Shown here: positions 36,529 through 47,436 of the stretch, one piece after another
How the letters are laid out: every line of letters starts with the position of its first letter
How positions within the stretch are numbered: position 1 is the stretch's first letter
Source: Pseudoscleropodium purum
Taxonomy: Eukaryota > Streptophyta > Bryopsida > Hypnales > Brachytheciaceae
Assembly (NCBI GenBank): GCA_963969395.1
Contig: OZ017800.1
Coordinates: forward strand, 16,524,479 to 16,588,478
Direction of reading: 5' to 3'
Length of the DNA: 64,000 bases
Program-made: the position numbers and the translations under genes
Notes under the pieces: model-generated
What the model was told of the DNA's origin: nothing
The model's database searches: none
Seen by the model: only the letters and a program-made list of their open reading frames with translations

Positions 36529-37443
36529 TTAATCCCTAAAGTTCCTTGATTATGTTTTTAACCAAAATGCTTCTAAATTGTCATTTCTAATACAAATACC
36601 AAATTTTAGAAATTTCTTTTTTGGACACATGTAATCATAGGATCTTGTAGTATGCTAGTTTGAGAAGATGTTGAAAAAACTTCAGAAATTTCCACTATGT
36701 GGATTGTAAGATATTAAATTGACAAAAAAAAATTTGACCCTATAAAAACTAGGGTAGCTGCACTTTACAAGGTAATATTTTTATTAAAAAAACACTCATG
36801 TTGTTGATGCTTCTTTGGATTAATTCTTCAAAGAAATTTGGCTACATACTTAAAAAATTTTAAATCATTTGGAATTATACAATATATAAGGAAAAAAAAT
36901 AGTAAGTAGAAAAAAATAGAGAATGATTCAAAATATTAAATTGTTGAGAATTTAGAACTTTATGGATTTGAAAAATGCCAATTTCAATGTTTGTAATGTT
37001 GTAATAGACACTCTACATCCTAAGATATTATTATTTTTTTCCAAAAATATTAAAAATAAAATAAAATAAAGGACCTCCAAGTTTATTTAAGAATAGAGAA
37101 TTCACAACTATCTACAATCTAAAACTACTCATAGCTTACATCTTATTAATCAAAATGGAATGATTCAAAGCTTTTGATGTAGATAAATTTAGAAAATCAA
37201 TTTCTATTTTTGAAAAAAATTATTTTCTTGATTAATCCAAGCGACTTAAGTTGAGAATAAAACTACATATTATACAATAACTTTTTAACCATGTAGTCAA
37301 AAGTTATAAAACTTGTTAGGTCTTAAAATAAAACCTCATTCACATTTTATATGATAATTTCAAAGAAAAAAAATTTCATTCATAGTGTGCTACCCAAAAT
37401 CACTATGTTGCCAAAAAATGTAGTTTGGTCCTTTAAAGGTTAA
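36529..37443 (-). mobile_element. TTAA-bounded element (family T, long form), second copy, 915 bp
   Basis: Reverse-strand homologue of 15029-15977. It begins TTAA-TCCCTAAAGTTCC and ends GGTCCTTTAAAGG-TTAA, whose complement TTAA-CCTTTAAAGGACC matches the other copy's left end. No coding frame remains. Confidence 0.7.
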
Positions 37444-37747
37444 TTTCTAAATGCTCAAGGCCTTTCTTGAACTTTTAGAAATTTGTTTTAAATTCAACAA
37501 GAAATCAACATTTTATTCAATGGTATTTAGTTTTTGGAATTATCACCATACACATTCAAGCTAGACATATCAAAGATCACATAAGAAAAGAAAACATAAT
37601 AATATCACTTACAAATTAAAAAATTATAATGTTTAACCATAAAGGTGTTAAACTGCAAAAGTGATTAGAAATCTTTCAATCCTCCTTTCACATGTCAAAT
37701 CTAAAAAGTTGGTCATAAAAAAATATGAGGTTAAAAGGCCTACTATA

Positions 37748-38062
37748 CAGGGTTGACAGGACGTTCGGACGCGGACGTTGTGTCCACAGACATTCGCGGA
37801 CGCTGTCCGCACCGTCCGCCTATCCCCCGTCTGCTTGTTCGTCCGTCCACCCCGATACCCGTCTGCCCGGTTACGGCCGTCCGATCGACATGCGGACTGA
37901 TCTGGTCCGCATGATCTGGACGTTTGCCTCGGGCCGTCTGCCCCGCCCCACCCGTCCGCCTTCCAAAGGCGGGAGGGACGTTGCGTCCGCTGGCGTCCGA
38001 GAGGACGGACATCCGGGTTACGAATGCTATTTTGGAGCGGACGTACTGATTTGTCAACCCTG
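37748..38062. mobile_element. GC-rich non-autonomous hAT element, 315 bp
   Basis: Perfect 11-bp terminal inverted repeats CAGGGTTGACA...TGTCAACCCTG with near-identical 8-bp flanks (CTACTATA and CTAATATG, 6/8), as expected for hAT insertions. The element is a sharp GC island made of GTCCG/CGGAC words. The complement of its right end matches the left end of the large hAT at 58908 (shared GCTCCAAAATAGC-like block, then GCGGACGCA.CGTCCCTCCCGCC), so it is a deletion derivative of that family. The frames through it are not genes. Confidence 0.85.
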
Positions 38063-38987
38063 CTAATATGCATGCCTCCAATCAATTTACAGGTTTTCAA
38101 AATCTACTCTATAATTTTTTTAAATGAATTTCTAATGTGATTTTTTCTCCAAGTTCTATTATATTTGAGGCTCATTTCTAAGAGCCTTGACCAATATAAA
38201 AAGTCAAGATTGCAATTGGCCCCCTTGCACAAAATCTTGAAATGAATATTTATAATCAATCATTTTAAAATTAGACTTTTGATGCTAAAACTACACTTCA
38301 AAAAGAATTTTTCAAAAATATAAACTACTAAAAATAACAATTTGGATAAGATTTATTTGACTTCAAAGTATCATGGATACCAAATCTGGTGATCCAAACA
38401 TTTAGGGATTAAAGGCCACTTTACATCTAAAAAATGAGCCAAATTATTATGTAAGAGGCTTGAAATCCTTACTTACAGTTTGATATAACGCTAAAATTGT
38501 CCTCGACACCTAAAAGCTAGAATAAACTTTTAAATTTTAAAAAACATGATTTGACATCACCTAAGCCCAATGAATTGGAAGGCAATTTTTTTGGCCTTAG
38601 GGCCAATGTAATATTTCAATTTTAAAATCTATTTAATTTATGTAATCAACCATAAGGTAAATTGGCTTGACTTTTAGATGTAAAGCAACCTTCAAAGAGA
38701 ATGAGAGGTGTTGAAATTTTCTAAGTTTTATAAAATTGACTTCAACTTAACCTCTTGGCCTGAAAGCCTTTACATATAGGGAAATTGATCCCCATTATAA
38801 TCTTATTTTAATGAGTAGTTGAAGACTACATTAAACCTACTAGGAGGAGCTGAATTGCACCTCTTTTCAACTCCTTTCAAATTATTCACAAGGAGAATTG
38901 GTCCAACCTTTAGATCTAAAACATCCCTAAACTTATTGTTTTAGGATTTTATTGCCCTTCATGCAAAGGTCCTTTCATCTTAGTGTT
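38063..38987. other. AT-rich intergenic region, no gene seen
   Basis: No coding frame. An AACATTTAGGGA-TTAA boundary near 38405 resembles a family T end but no partner was fixed. Confidence 0.45.
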
Positions 38988-39507
38988 ACTATACATTGAA
39001 ACTCACCTACCACCCCAGTTTCCCATTAGTTCTCTCCTTTTCTCAAAAAATTTGTGAGCCATTGATTTTTTTGAAAAAAAATGCTTACCCTCAAAATTAA
39101 CGTTGATTTCTCAAAAAATCACAAGATGTTGATCTTGTGAAATTTAATCTAAGCCGTTCAAATATAAAATACAAATACGAGTACAAGTACTGAATATGAA
39201 TACTAAATATGTATATTGAATATAGATATTGAATACGTGTACTGAATATGGATATTGAATACGGGTACTAAATACAAATACAATATGGGATATGGGATCA
39301 ATTGTCCCATATTATTTGTCAAAAACTTTGATTCTGAAGATTACAAGAAGGGATTGGGATGAAAGGGGGGGAAATAAAAAATTTTAAATCAAATTCTAAA
39401 TAATAGGTGGGGGTTAGTTGGGATGGTAAAATAAAAAATTTTAAATAAAATTGAAGGGGGTAGTGCATAGTGATACAAAGTGTCACTATACACCTTGAGT
39501 GCCTAGT
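38988..39507 (-). mobile_element. Non-autonomous element family M1, copy 3
   Basis: Reverse-strand copy of 7072-7593, starting ACTATACATTGAAACTC and ending CCTTGAGTGCCTAGT. The hairpin arms (CACAAGAT..ATCTTGTG, about 39119-39139) are preserved. The central 12-bp array is shorter and more decayed. Confidence 0.75.
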
Positions 39508-39595
39508 AACTATATAACCTATCATTTGTTACTACTGCATGGAGCATTGTAATGTGATTAAACTTGAATATCTTGTTCTTACATTTTATTGCCCT

Positions 39596-39953
39596 TCAAT
39601 CCTTAAGCAACAAACCCAACCTAAAGGATTGGGTTTTCACAAAATCTCTAGAAAAATTTCTTGACTACTCAACTACATGTGAACTTCTTGGGTATCACCT
39701 TTATCTTCAAAACCTTCATCTATCAATCTACATCATGGATTTTGAATAACAACATGAACTTGTAGCTCTTACATTCTAAAGTTTCATAAAAATTTTGAAT
39801 AGTGACTTTCACATTGCCCATGGCCTTGAAGAAGGTAGAAGTTGATCATTCATTGGTCAATTAAACAAGCTACATGATGCCCATTTAAGAAAGATTCTTA
39901 AATTCAAGTTTGGGCAGCCCTCCCAGAACCTCAAATGTCCTTTTAAGGGTTAA
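39596..39953 (-). mobile_element. TTAA-bounded element (family T), homologue of 9753-10120
   Basis: The right end GTCCTTTTAAGGG-TTAA gives complement TTAA-CCCTTAAAAGGACATT. The interior matches 9753-10120 in inverted orientation. The left TTAA is eroded. The right end coincides with the start of the segmental duplication. Confidence 0.55.
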
Positions 39954-41009
39954 AGGAGTGAGGTCAAACGACTGTGAAATCTTGTAATTGATGACACAAA
40001 AAAGGATGCGATATTAGAGAACGTGTTAAAACAGTCAAGGAAGTGGGCCAGAATGAGAGCCACATTCAATGCACCTGCCACAGGTCCCGAACAAGTACCT
40101 CCATGAATCGACTCTTTCACCCTCAGACATGCAACGTGTCTCCACCATAATCTTCAACGGTTTAGATCTCACAATCCCACTCAAACTGGCACCCCTGTCC
40201 ATTTTTGAAGCACCTCTGGTTGGTTCCACTCATAGTTGAATAGAGCACTTACTTTGAAAAACAATTATGCTGTAGTCACCAAGCTCCCTGCTCGTTCCAC
40301 AAGTCCAGTCCTTGGGAGTGACAGAGGAGACGACGCAATTCACAGGTCTCATTCCAAAAGTCTAGTCTTTCCTGGGAGAAATAGGAGTGCCTGCAGAAGA
40401 ACAACGAGGGATCTAAACTGGCGTCACAAAATTCCACGACGCAGCTCCTGCTCCGGAGAAAGAAGAGCCGCGCTGTGTGCACCCGAATATCAAATCGGGG
40501 GGAAGGACTTGCAAGGTCTGGCAAACACTACTGATCATGCCGAATTGAAAAAGCAAAGACTGCATCCTGCACAACTCAAGTGGCAAGTCACCCTCTTTCA
40601 TTCTTCTATTGAGTTGGGAATACTTGGTTCATTAGGTGGGTTCAGTCCTTGTCATGACCTGTCATCCCTTCATTGCTTTCGAAGGATAGAGGGCTCTTAC
40701 TGAGCTCGAATTAATTGCTTCATTTGAAAGATAAGAGTGCTACTCACGGGACACCCAAAGTGTGTTTCATGCACCGGAGGAGTATATTGCAGGGGGAGGA
40801 GGGTTCTCCTGAGCAACACTTGTCCCGGCTTGAATTCCTCATTGCCTGAATTGCACAAGACAAGTGCAGGTAGCCCAGTACTGCACCCAATAGAAAAAAG
40901 AATGAGAAACATCTGAGTTGAAATCTTACGTTCATGCAGATCCAGGAGGTAGCCCACTGACCTTCATTCAATTGCAGTCCATTCTCCGACGACTGTTGAT
41001 TCTGCATCC
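39954..41009 (+). promoter_or_regulatory. Upstream region and probable 5' UTR of TauD-A
   Basis: Duplicated almost base for base ahead of TauD-B (46370-47436). A TTACGTTCATGCAG acceptor-like site at about 40927-40941 and GC-richer sequence from 40280 suggest a spliced 5' UTR. No protein-like frame is shared between the two copies. Indels between copies break the frames, arguing that they are non-coding. Confidence 0.45.
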
Positions 41010-42746
41010 ATGGCACTGAAAATCACTCCTCTCACGAAAGCCTTCGGCGCCATCGTGGAAGGCATATCACTAGCGGAGACACTGCAGCCGGACCAAGAAG
41101 CAGACATCAACGACGCCTTGCTCCAGTACCAGGTAAAAAAGTTTTCGCAATTTCGGTAGAAACGGCGAAAACGTGCGCAGCAGTACACATCCATTGCCAA
41201 AATGACCAGGAATAGCAAAACGACCGCTTGCTCACTTCACTTTGGGAATTGAAAGCTTGGCTATTGTGTGCAGGTGCTCTTCTTTCGCAACCAGTCGATC
41301 ACTCCCAAGCAACAGTACGAATTCGCCAAGCACTTCGGCGATTTACACGTCCATCCCCTGTACCCAAACTTCGGACCCGAGCTTGAGGAAATCATGATCC
41401 TAGAAGCCGACGGAGACCACCCCGCGGATAACGACCGCTGGCACACGGATGTCACCTTCATCGAGACTCCACCCAAGGCTTGCATCCTCAGCAGCAAGCT
41501 CATCCCGCCCGTGGGAGGGGATACCCTATTCGCCAGCGGCATCTCCGCCTTTGAAGCCCTCTCGAAGCCCTTGCAGGTACTGCACAAATCGCTAAAACAG
41601 ATCATTCTAAGCTAATGGAGCGCACGAACTGCAGCCAATGCAGTAGGATTTGCTTCATGATTTTGTGAAAATGAGCGGAAGATGTATGAATAATTGCTAC
41701 AACATTATTCAAAACTCTAGTGTTCTACTAAAATGGCAATCGAAAGCTAGAGGATGTAGTTATTCTGCTAATTTTGAAAACACAACATACCTAGTTATCA
41801 GTCACTTAGATGCACTACCTGTAAAGAACTTTGATTTGTGAAATTCAGGATTCAGGAAAAAATTCACAAGCGAAATGGCATGAATACTAAGGAAGTAATA
41901 GAGTACAGATACAGATACACTCGTACCTTGTTTTGCTAATTTTAAACATACATAAGAACATCATTCATTGCAACCCGCTTAATTTTACTGCCAGTAAACA
42001 AATGATTTTGTGAATTTCCCGGTACCGTATATATCCTATATTAAACCAAATGGCACGAATACGAAGGAACACAATAGAGGATATACACAATCGAACAATG
42101 TTGCTAATTTTGCTAATTTTGTTCATTTCGAAAATGTAGAAAGAGCATCATTGATTGTCAGTCACGTAGCTGCGCCACCAGTAACGGAAATATTTTGTAA
42201 ATATTCAGGATTCGCGAAGGAATTCTCGGTACCTTATTCTCATTCACTAAATCAAATAGCATCAATACGAAGGAACGCAACAGTGTCCATACACATTCGT
42301 ACCTTGTCGCTAATCCAACAATTTTGCAGGAGTTCCTTCTCGGGCTCCACGCGGAGCACATCTTCGTCAAGCGGTTCTCCGCACCGCGCTACCACTATAC
42401 CGGACGCGGCGACCCCACGACCCTCTGGCAAAACGGTGTGAAGAAGAACCCTCCCGTAGTCCACCCCCTGATTCGCACTCACCCCAAGAGCGGACGGAAG
42501 GCGCTGTTCGTGAGCGAGGCCTTCCTGACTCGGATCGTGGACGTGACGAAAGCCGAGAGCAACGCGTTGCTTGGGTTCCTATTCGCGCATGCGACCAAGC
42601 CGGAGTTCACATTGCGGTGGAAGTGGCAGAAGGACGACGTTGCGTTCTGGGATAACCGGGTCACGCAGCACTACGGAGTGGCGGATTACCTCCCGCATCG
42701 AAGGGTCATGAACCGCGCCACGATTCTCGGGGACAAACCGTTCTAA
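41010..42746 (+). CDS. TauD-like taurine/alpha-ketoglutarate dioxygenase, copy A (three exons, 280 aa)
   Basis: Exons 41010-41132, 41274-41576 and 42330-42746, all phase-0 GT-AG. This is a non-heme Fe(II)/2-oxoglutarate dioxygenase of the TauD/TfdA family, which in bacteria oxidises taurine or related sulfonates to sulfite and aldehyde. The iron triad is WHTD (His98, Asp100) and TQH (His256). The 2-oxoglutarate-binding Arg lies in [16 protein letters not shown] (Arg267/Arg271). The length matches E. coli TauD (about 283). Similarity to the bacterial enzyme is strong along the whole protein ([44 protein letters not shown]). No targeting peptide is evident, so it is probably cytosolic. Versus copy B it has less canonical residues next to the active site (PADNDRWHTD). 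The substrate in plants is unknown. Confidence 0.92.
41640..42329 (+). repeat. Tandem repeats within TauD-A intron 2
   Basis: Three to four degenerate units of about 170-210 bp. Each runs through GCTAATTTTG, GAACATCATTCATTG/GAGCATCATTGATTG, a CCAGTAA block, TTTTGTGAATTTC.CGGTACC, AAATGGCA.GAATACGAAGGAA and a TACA-A-TCGTACCTTG block. Copy B has the same array at 48080-48783. Confidence 0.75.
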
Positions 42747-43430
42747 GGGGAGAGGGATGCCAGGTCTTGAAGGCGTCCGAAAAAAAACCCTAATTTCGGA
42801 GTGCAGGCGCTTTGTAGGTAAGAATTCTCCAATCCACGAAGGCGTGCGAAAACAAACCTCAATTTCGGAGTGCAGGCGCTTTGTAGGTCAGAATACTGCA
42901 ACCTCGGAGGCTTGCGAATACAAAACCCCAATTTCTGGCGTTTCGGAGACATGAGGAGGATTTATATTACAGATTACTGCAATCTTTGAGGCTCGAGACT
43001 ATGAGCCCTAATTTCTGGCATTTGGGAACAAGTCAAGCATATATAATACAGAATACAGACTACTGCAGTCTTGGAGGTTTGCGGATACAAACCCTAATTT
43101 CTGGCATTTCGGAGACAAGACAAGCGTTTATAGAACAGGCTGCTTACATTTCCGTGAAAAACAAACCCCAATTTCAGGCAAGGCGCTATCTGTCTAGGAG
43201 ACTACTGGTCTACTGCAATCTCAGAGGCTTGTGAATTCAAAACCCTAATTTCGGGTATGTCGGAGACAAGACAGGGCTTCAATGAGCATACTGCACTGCT
43301 GCGATCCCACGAAAATAAACCCTAATTTCGGGAATGAGCGAGACGAGTCTTTCTGGGACGATCTACTGCAATGCCGAAGGCTTTCGAAACCAAACCCTAA
43401 TTGAAGGTGTGAGAAGAAGGTTCTCATGAG
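42747..43430 (+). repeat. 3' tandem array of AAACCCTAATTTCGG units, TauD-A (about 9 units)
   Basis: It starts just after the stop codon. Each 65-85 bp unit contains AAACCCTAATTTC(G/T)GG, a CGGAGACAAGA or GGCGCTTTGTAGG block, ACTACTGCAATC and GGAGGCTTGCGAA. AAACCCTAA is the telo-box core. About nine units can be counted here against about six after TauD-B. Confidence 0.85.
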
Positions 43431-44209
43431 TAGAGGTGGTATATTTAAGGTAAAAATCAAGAGGGTCCAATTCTAGAAATGGATAATAATTAATTAGGTG
43501 AGGTGACTCTAAGATTTATTTGCATTTGTTGAAAAGTCTTTAGTCCTTGTTGGTAGGATTTTGGATATATAATAAAATACAAGTGCATTAGTAGATTCTC
43601 TTCTAGTTTTTTTTATTGATTCCTAGGATTTCTATTGTAGTTGAAAATTTTAAAAAGTTCTTCCCTTATAAATCCATCATCATCCTAGAGCCCCTCTCAT
43701 TGATGTACATTGGAGAATCACTAACTCATATGCATTCTAAAAATGTTTTATGTATTCATTTTCGAAACCAATACAATAAAAAATTAGTCTTGAAATGAAG
43801 AAAAAAGTTGATTCTTTTTAAAAATGTGGCAATTGCTATGCCATATCAACGAGCTACTATAGCCCTCTGCAAGGTGGTTCTTACAGTTTGGAAATTCACA
43901 GTCCTCTCGAGGGCTAAAAACTCCTCTAATGCAAATGCTTCTTATCACTTCTAGATTTATCTTTCAAAGCTCTACTGGAAATACAACCATCTCCTCTCTA
44001 AGTTACTTTTATAATATCAATTAATTGTAGTTAATTAATACCCAGAAGATGCACGGATTGCATCTATTGGGTGCATTGTGACAAACTAAAATAGTACTTA
44101 GCAATGCCTTACCACTTGTAAGAAGATACTGACAAAAGTATTGTTTTTAGTGAAATGAATTACTTAATTAATTCACAATCAGATTTGTATTTTTTAAAGA
44201 TGTGGATGA
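43431..44209. other. Diverged end of duplication A, with fragment of HPAT 5' region
   Basis: AT-rich, no gene. 43440-43640 matches 50175-50355, and 43780-43860 matches 50620-50700 (AAAGTTGATTCTTTTTAAAA type). 43950-44020 matches 51025-51110 upstream of HPAT. It ends without any HPAT coding sequence. Confidence 0.6.
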
Positions 44210-44530
44210 ATTGCAAATAATAAGGGATATTTAGAATCCATATCCGTATCCATATTTCATATGGATACACATATACAAGTATGTACAAAGAAATATATGG
44301 ATATGTATATTGTATGTATTTGATATATTTGATACGTATTATGTAATATCGTACCTTGTATTTGTATCCATATACCCACACCTTGTACCTTGTATCTATA
44401 TCTCATATCCATATTCCATATTCAACGGCCAAGATTAATAGTGACTAATGACAATCATTTAAATTGAAAATCAACGACAATCGAGGGGGAATTTTTCTTA
44501 TAAAGAGATTAATAGCTTTGGATTTTTCAA
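44210..44530 (-). mobile_element. Diverged relative of element family M1
   Basis: It has the TATCC/ATACC-rich array (44228-44425), then CAACGGCCAAGATTAA, AAATCAACGACAATCGAGGG and ATTAATAGCTTTGGATTTTTC. These parallel the GAACGGCTCAGATTAA, AAATCAACGTCAATTTTGAGG and ATCAATGGCTCACAAATTTTT blocks of the M1 copies. The ends were not identified. Confidence 0.5.
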
Positions 44531-45209
44531 AAACGAGTGGATGGTTGGTTAATTGCAAATCTAGGCCTATATGCATCTTTTGAGTACATAGTACATAGTA
44601 TTGCTTGGTAGATTTAATATGTTGCAAATGCATGCACTAGTTCTTACTACACATTGCCACATTAAAATTGACAAAATGCATAGTTGACAATCTTAATGAT
44701 CAATCATATCTTTTCTAAATGTTTCCTAATCTTCATTTGGCTTCCACTTTTCACCTTGATTACATTATATATTGATGCATGGTACCCCAACCAATGTGAA
44801 CATAACTACGCTCTATTTTTGTAGACAAGTTTATGGCACATACCATATGCTTCTTTGTTTTATATTACTACTCAAATACATTCAATTAATTCAACCCTTC
44901 ATACAAATGAAAGAAAATTTTGATCAATAATTATGATGTAATTCTTGTGAATATTTGGATGAAATTCAATATAAGGGGATAAAAATTGGACAACAATCAC
45001 ATTATTTGAGATTTAGTATCAAAATGGTGTAGACCAATTTTGATTTATCTACAATAAAGTAAATTTCAATATTTCTACACATTGCAAATTTGCGTAATTA
45101 TTACTATTTCATTGTAATTTAGTGTCACTACTAAAAAGTGCACTATGATTGAATATGCTTGTGTTTAAAAATTTTATTGTCCTTCATGTGAATACCCTAA
45201 AATGTTTTT
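44531..45209. other. AT-rich intergenic region with dispersed repeat, no gene
   Basis: 44690-45180 resembles 35960-36500 in block order, giving another low-copy dispersed repeat. Nothing coding was seen. Confidence 0.45.
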
Positions 45210-45760
45210 GCAAATACTAGGTGTCCATTTAGATGACTTCACCTAAGACTGCAAGATGGAAAAAAGTGATTTTCATCCAATTTTTTTAGAAATTATTTGC
45301 TAGTACATTTTCAATGAATAGTATAACAAAGTCCATCATTATATTTTTATTGACTTTTATAAAGGAGATGCTTAATCACAAATCACCCTTGTAGTATATT
45401 TTGGCCATTTTATCTAATTACTCTTAATATGAATTTTAACGATAAGAATGATATTTTTTGAAATTGAACCCAACTCATTAAAATGAAGTTTATTATGTAT
45501 AGTTTCTACTCTAATTGGAAATTTTGAGAAATTCATAAATTTCAATATTCTATAACAATATGAACTTTAGACCTACAATTATGGTTGTTGATATTCTGAA
45601 TTTGAAGTGACAAAAAAACTTTGGTGTAAACCATGATGTTATACACTAATATATATGTACAATGAAATTTTCAAATTTTTCAAAAATATTTATATTTGAT
45701 GTGACTTTTCATCATTTTCTCTTAAAATATTCACATTCAATTAAAATTTCCCTCCCCCCA
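45210..45760 (-). repeat. Dispersed AT-rich repeat family R, copy 3
   Basis: Reverse-strand homologue of 16540-17130: TGTCCATTTAGATGACTT corresponds to AAGTCATCCAAATGGACT, and ATATGAACTTTAGACCTA corresponds to the CCCAAAGTTCATAT block. No coding frame. Confidence 0.6.
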
Positions 45761-45777
45761 AATTACAATTTTTTAAC

Positions 45778-45930
45778 ACGTAAAGTAGGAAGTTCATATA
45801 GTGCCCATTTAAGAATTGAAACTAAATTTGGAGAGGTGAAACTTCTTGAAATACTTTTCAATAAATTTCCCTTGAAAGACAAATGAAATTGGCATATAGA
45901 CCAAGTTGTTTCATAATGACGCTTGAAATC
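45778..45930 (+). mobile_element. MITE family M2, truncated copy
   Basis: GTAAAGTAGGAAGTTCATAT, CCCATTTAAGAATTGAAACT, CTTCTTGAAATACTTTTCAA and GAAATTGGCATATAGACCAA follow the order of copy 1, then the homology stops. It has the same left boundary as the copy at 14533. Confidence 0.6.
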
Positions 45931-46369
45931 AATGGTCATAAACACATCATTCTAAAGTTCACCTTCAAAAATTGACACAAACTTTTGGCATCCAATGTAT
46001 GACAAGGAATTCCTCTAATAGGACAACAATTCAACTATTCATCTTTAAAATCTCATTGTAAAATGGGGAGGTTTTCTAAAATAGTTTAACTTCCAATGAG
46101 TATTTTTGCAATATTTTATGCCAATGATTCACATAGTAATGAAAAGGGATAATTTCCAAGGTCACCCCTTCCTCCATATAGGGGTTCATCCTGTAATGAT
46201 GCACCAAAACTTCTAGGTCCAATAAAAATGCACCAAAACTTTCAGGTACAATAGATAACATCACAGATAAGTGTAGAAACAAGGAATGCAACTGCTGGTT
46301 CAAAAATTGGAATACTTAGGTGACTACCTTGGTTATGAGGGCCGGGTCCTTCCAGAGTTAAAAGAGTGA

Positions 46370-47436
46370 GGTCCGAAACTCTGAAAAATCTTGTAATTGA
46401 TGAGAGAAAAAAAGACGTGATATTAGAGAATGCGTTAAAACAGTCAAGGGCGGCCATGCACGGACGCGAGCCAGAATGAGAGCCACATTCAATGCACCTG
46501 CCAGAGGTTCTAAATAAGTATCATTTCCCTGGAACTCTAAGCTCCATCAATCGCCTCTTTCACCCTCAGACCTGCAGCATCTCTCCACCGTCATCCTCAA
46601 CAGTTTAGATCTCACAATCCCACTCAAACTGGCACCCCTGTCCAATTCTCCACAACCTCTGTCCACTTTTGAAGCACCTCTGCTTGGTTCCACTCATAGT
46701 TGAATAGAGCACTTTGAAAAAGAATTATGCTGTAGTCAGCAAGCTCCCTTCTCGTTCCACAAGTCTAGTCCTTGGGAGTGACAGAGGAGACGACGCAATT
46801 CACAGGTCTCATTCCAAAAGTCTAGTCTTTCCTGGGAGAATTAGGAGTGCCTGCAGAAGAACAACGAGGGTTCTAAACTGGCGTCACAAAATTCCACGAC
46901 GCAGCTCCTGCTCCGGAGAAAGAAGAGCCGCGCTGTGGCAAAGTCTGGCAAACACTACTCATCATGCTGAATTGAAAAAACAAAAGACTGCATCCTGCAC
47001 AACTCAAGTGGCAAGTCACCCTCTTCGTTCTTCTATTGAGTTGGGAATACTTGGTTCATTAGGTGGGTTCAGTCCTTGTCATGACCTGTCATCCCTTCAT
47101 TGCTTTCGAAGGATAGAGGGCTCTTACTGAGCTCGAATTGATTGCTTCATTTGAAAGATAAGAGTGCTACTCACGGGACACCCAAAGTGTGTTTCATGCA
47201 CCGGAGGAGTATATTGCAGGGGGAGGGGGGTTCTCCTGAGCAACACTTGTCCCGGCTTGAATTCCTCATTGCCTGAATTGCACAAGACAAGTGCAAGTAG
47301 CCCAGTACTGCACCCAATAGAAAAAAGAATGAGAAACATCTGAGTTGAAATCTTACGTTCATGCAGGTCCAGGAGGTAGCCCACTGACCTTCATTCAATT
47401 GCAGTCCATTCTCCGACGACTGTTGATTCTGCATCC
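46370..47436 (+). promoter_or_regulatory. Upstream region and probable 5' UTR of TauD-B
   Basis: Near-identical to the region before TauD-A, including the CTTACGTTCATGCAG site and the ACTGTTGATTCTGCATCC context just ahead of the ATG. Conserved non-coding sequence shared by both copies is the best place to look for shared regulatory elements. Confidence 0.45.

Larger units (their letters stand above)
39950..44020 (+). repeat. Segmental duplication, copy A (contains TauD-A)
   Basis: Aligns with 46360-51110. Homology starts at TTAAAGGAGTGAGGTC (A) versus TTAAAAGAGTGAGGTC (B). It runs through the upstream region, all exons and introns of TauD, the 3' array, and then more weakly through 43440-44020 (TAGATTCTCTTCTAG/TAGATTTCCCTTATG, GGAAATACAACCATCTCCTC). 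The last block matches 51070-51110 in the HPAT 5' region. Copy A lacks about 480 bp present in B at 49690-50170 and short pieces near 40090 and 40200. Confidence 0.85.

Noticed and set aside
37648..38100. Arg/Gly-rich frames on both strands through the GC island
   Set aside because: They are translations of CGGAC/GTCCG repeats inside the 315-bp hAT element, bounded by its inverted repeats.
40697..41218. Minus-strand frames upstream of TauD (MGYLLDLHERKIS type), conserved in both copies at 47124-47663
   Set aside because: The conservation comes from the recent segmental duplication. The frames overlap the TauD first exon antisense, and small indels shift them between copies.
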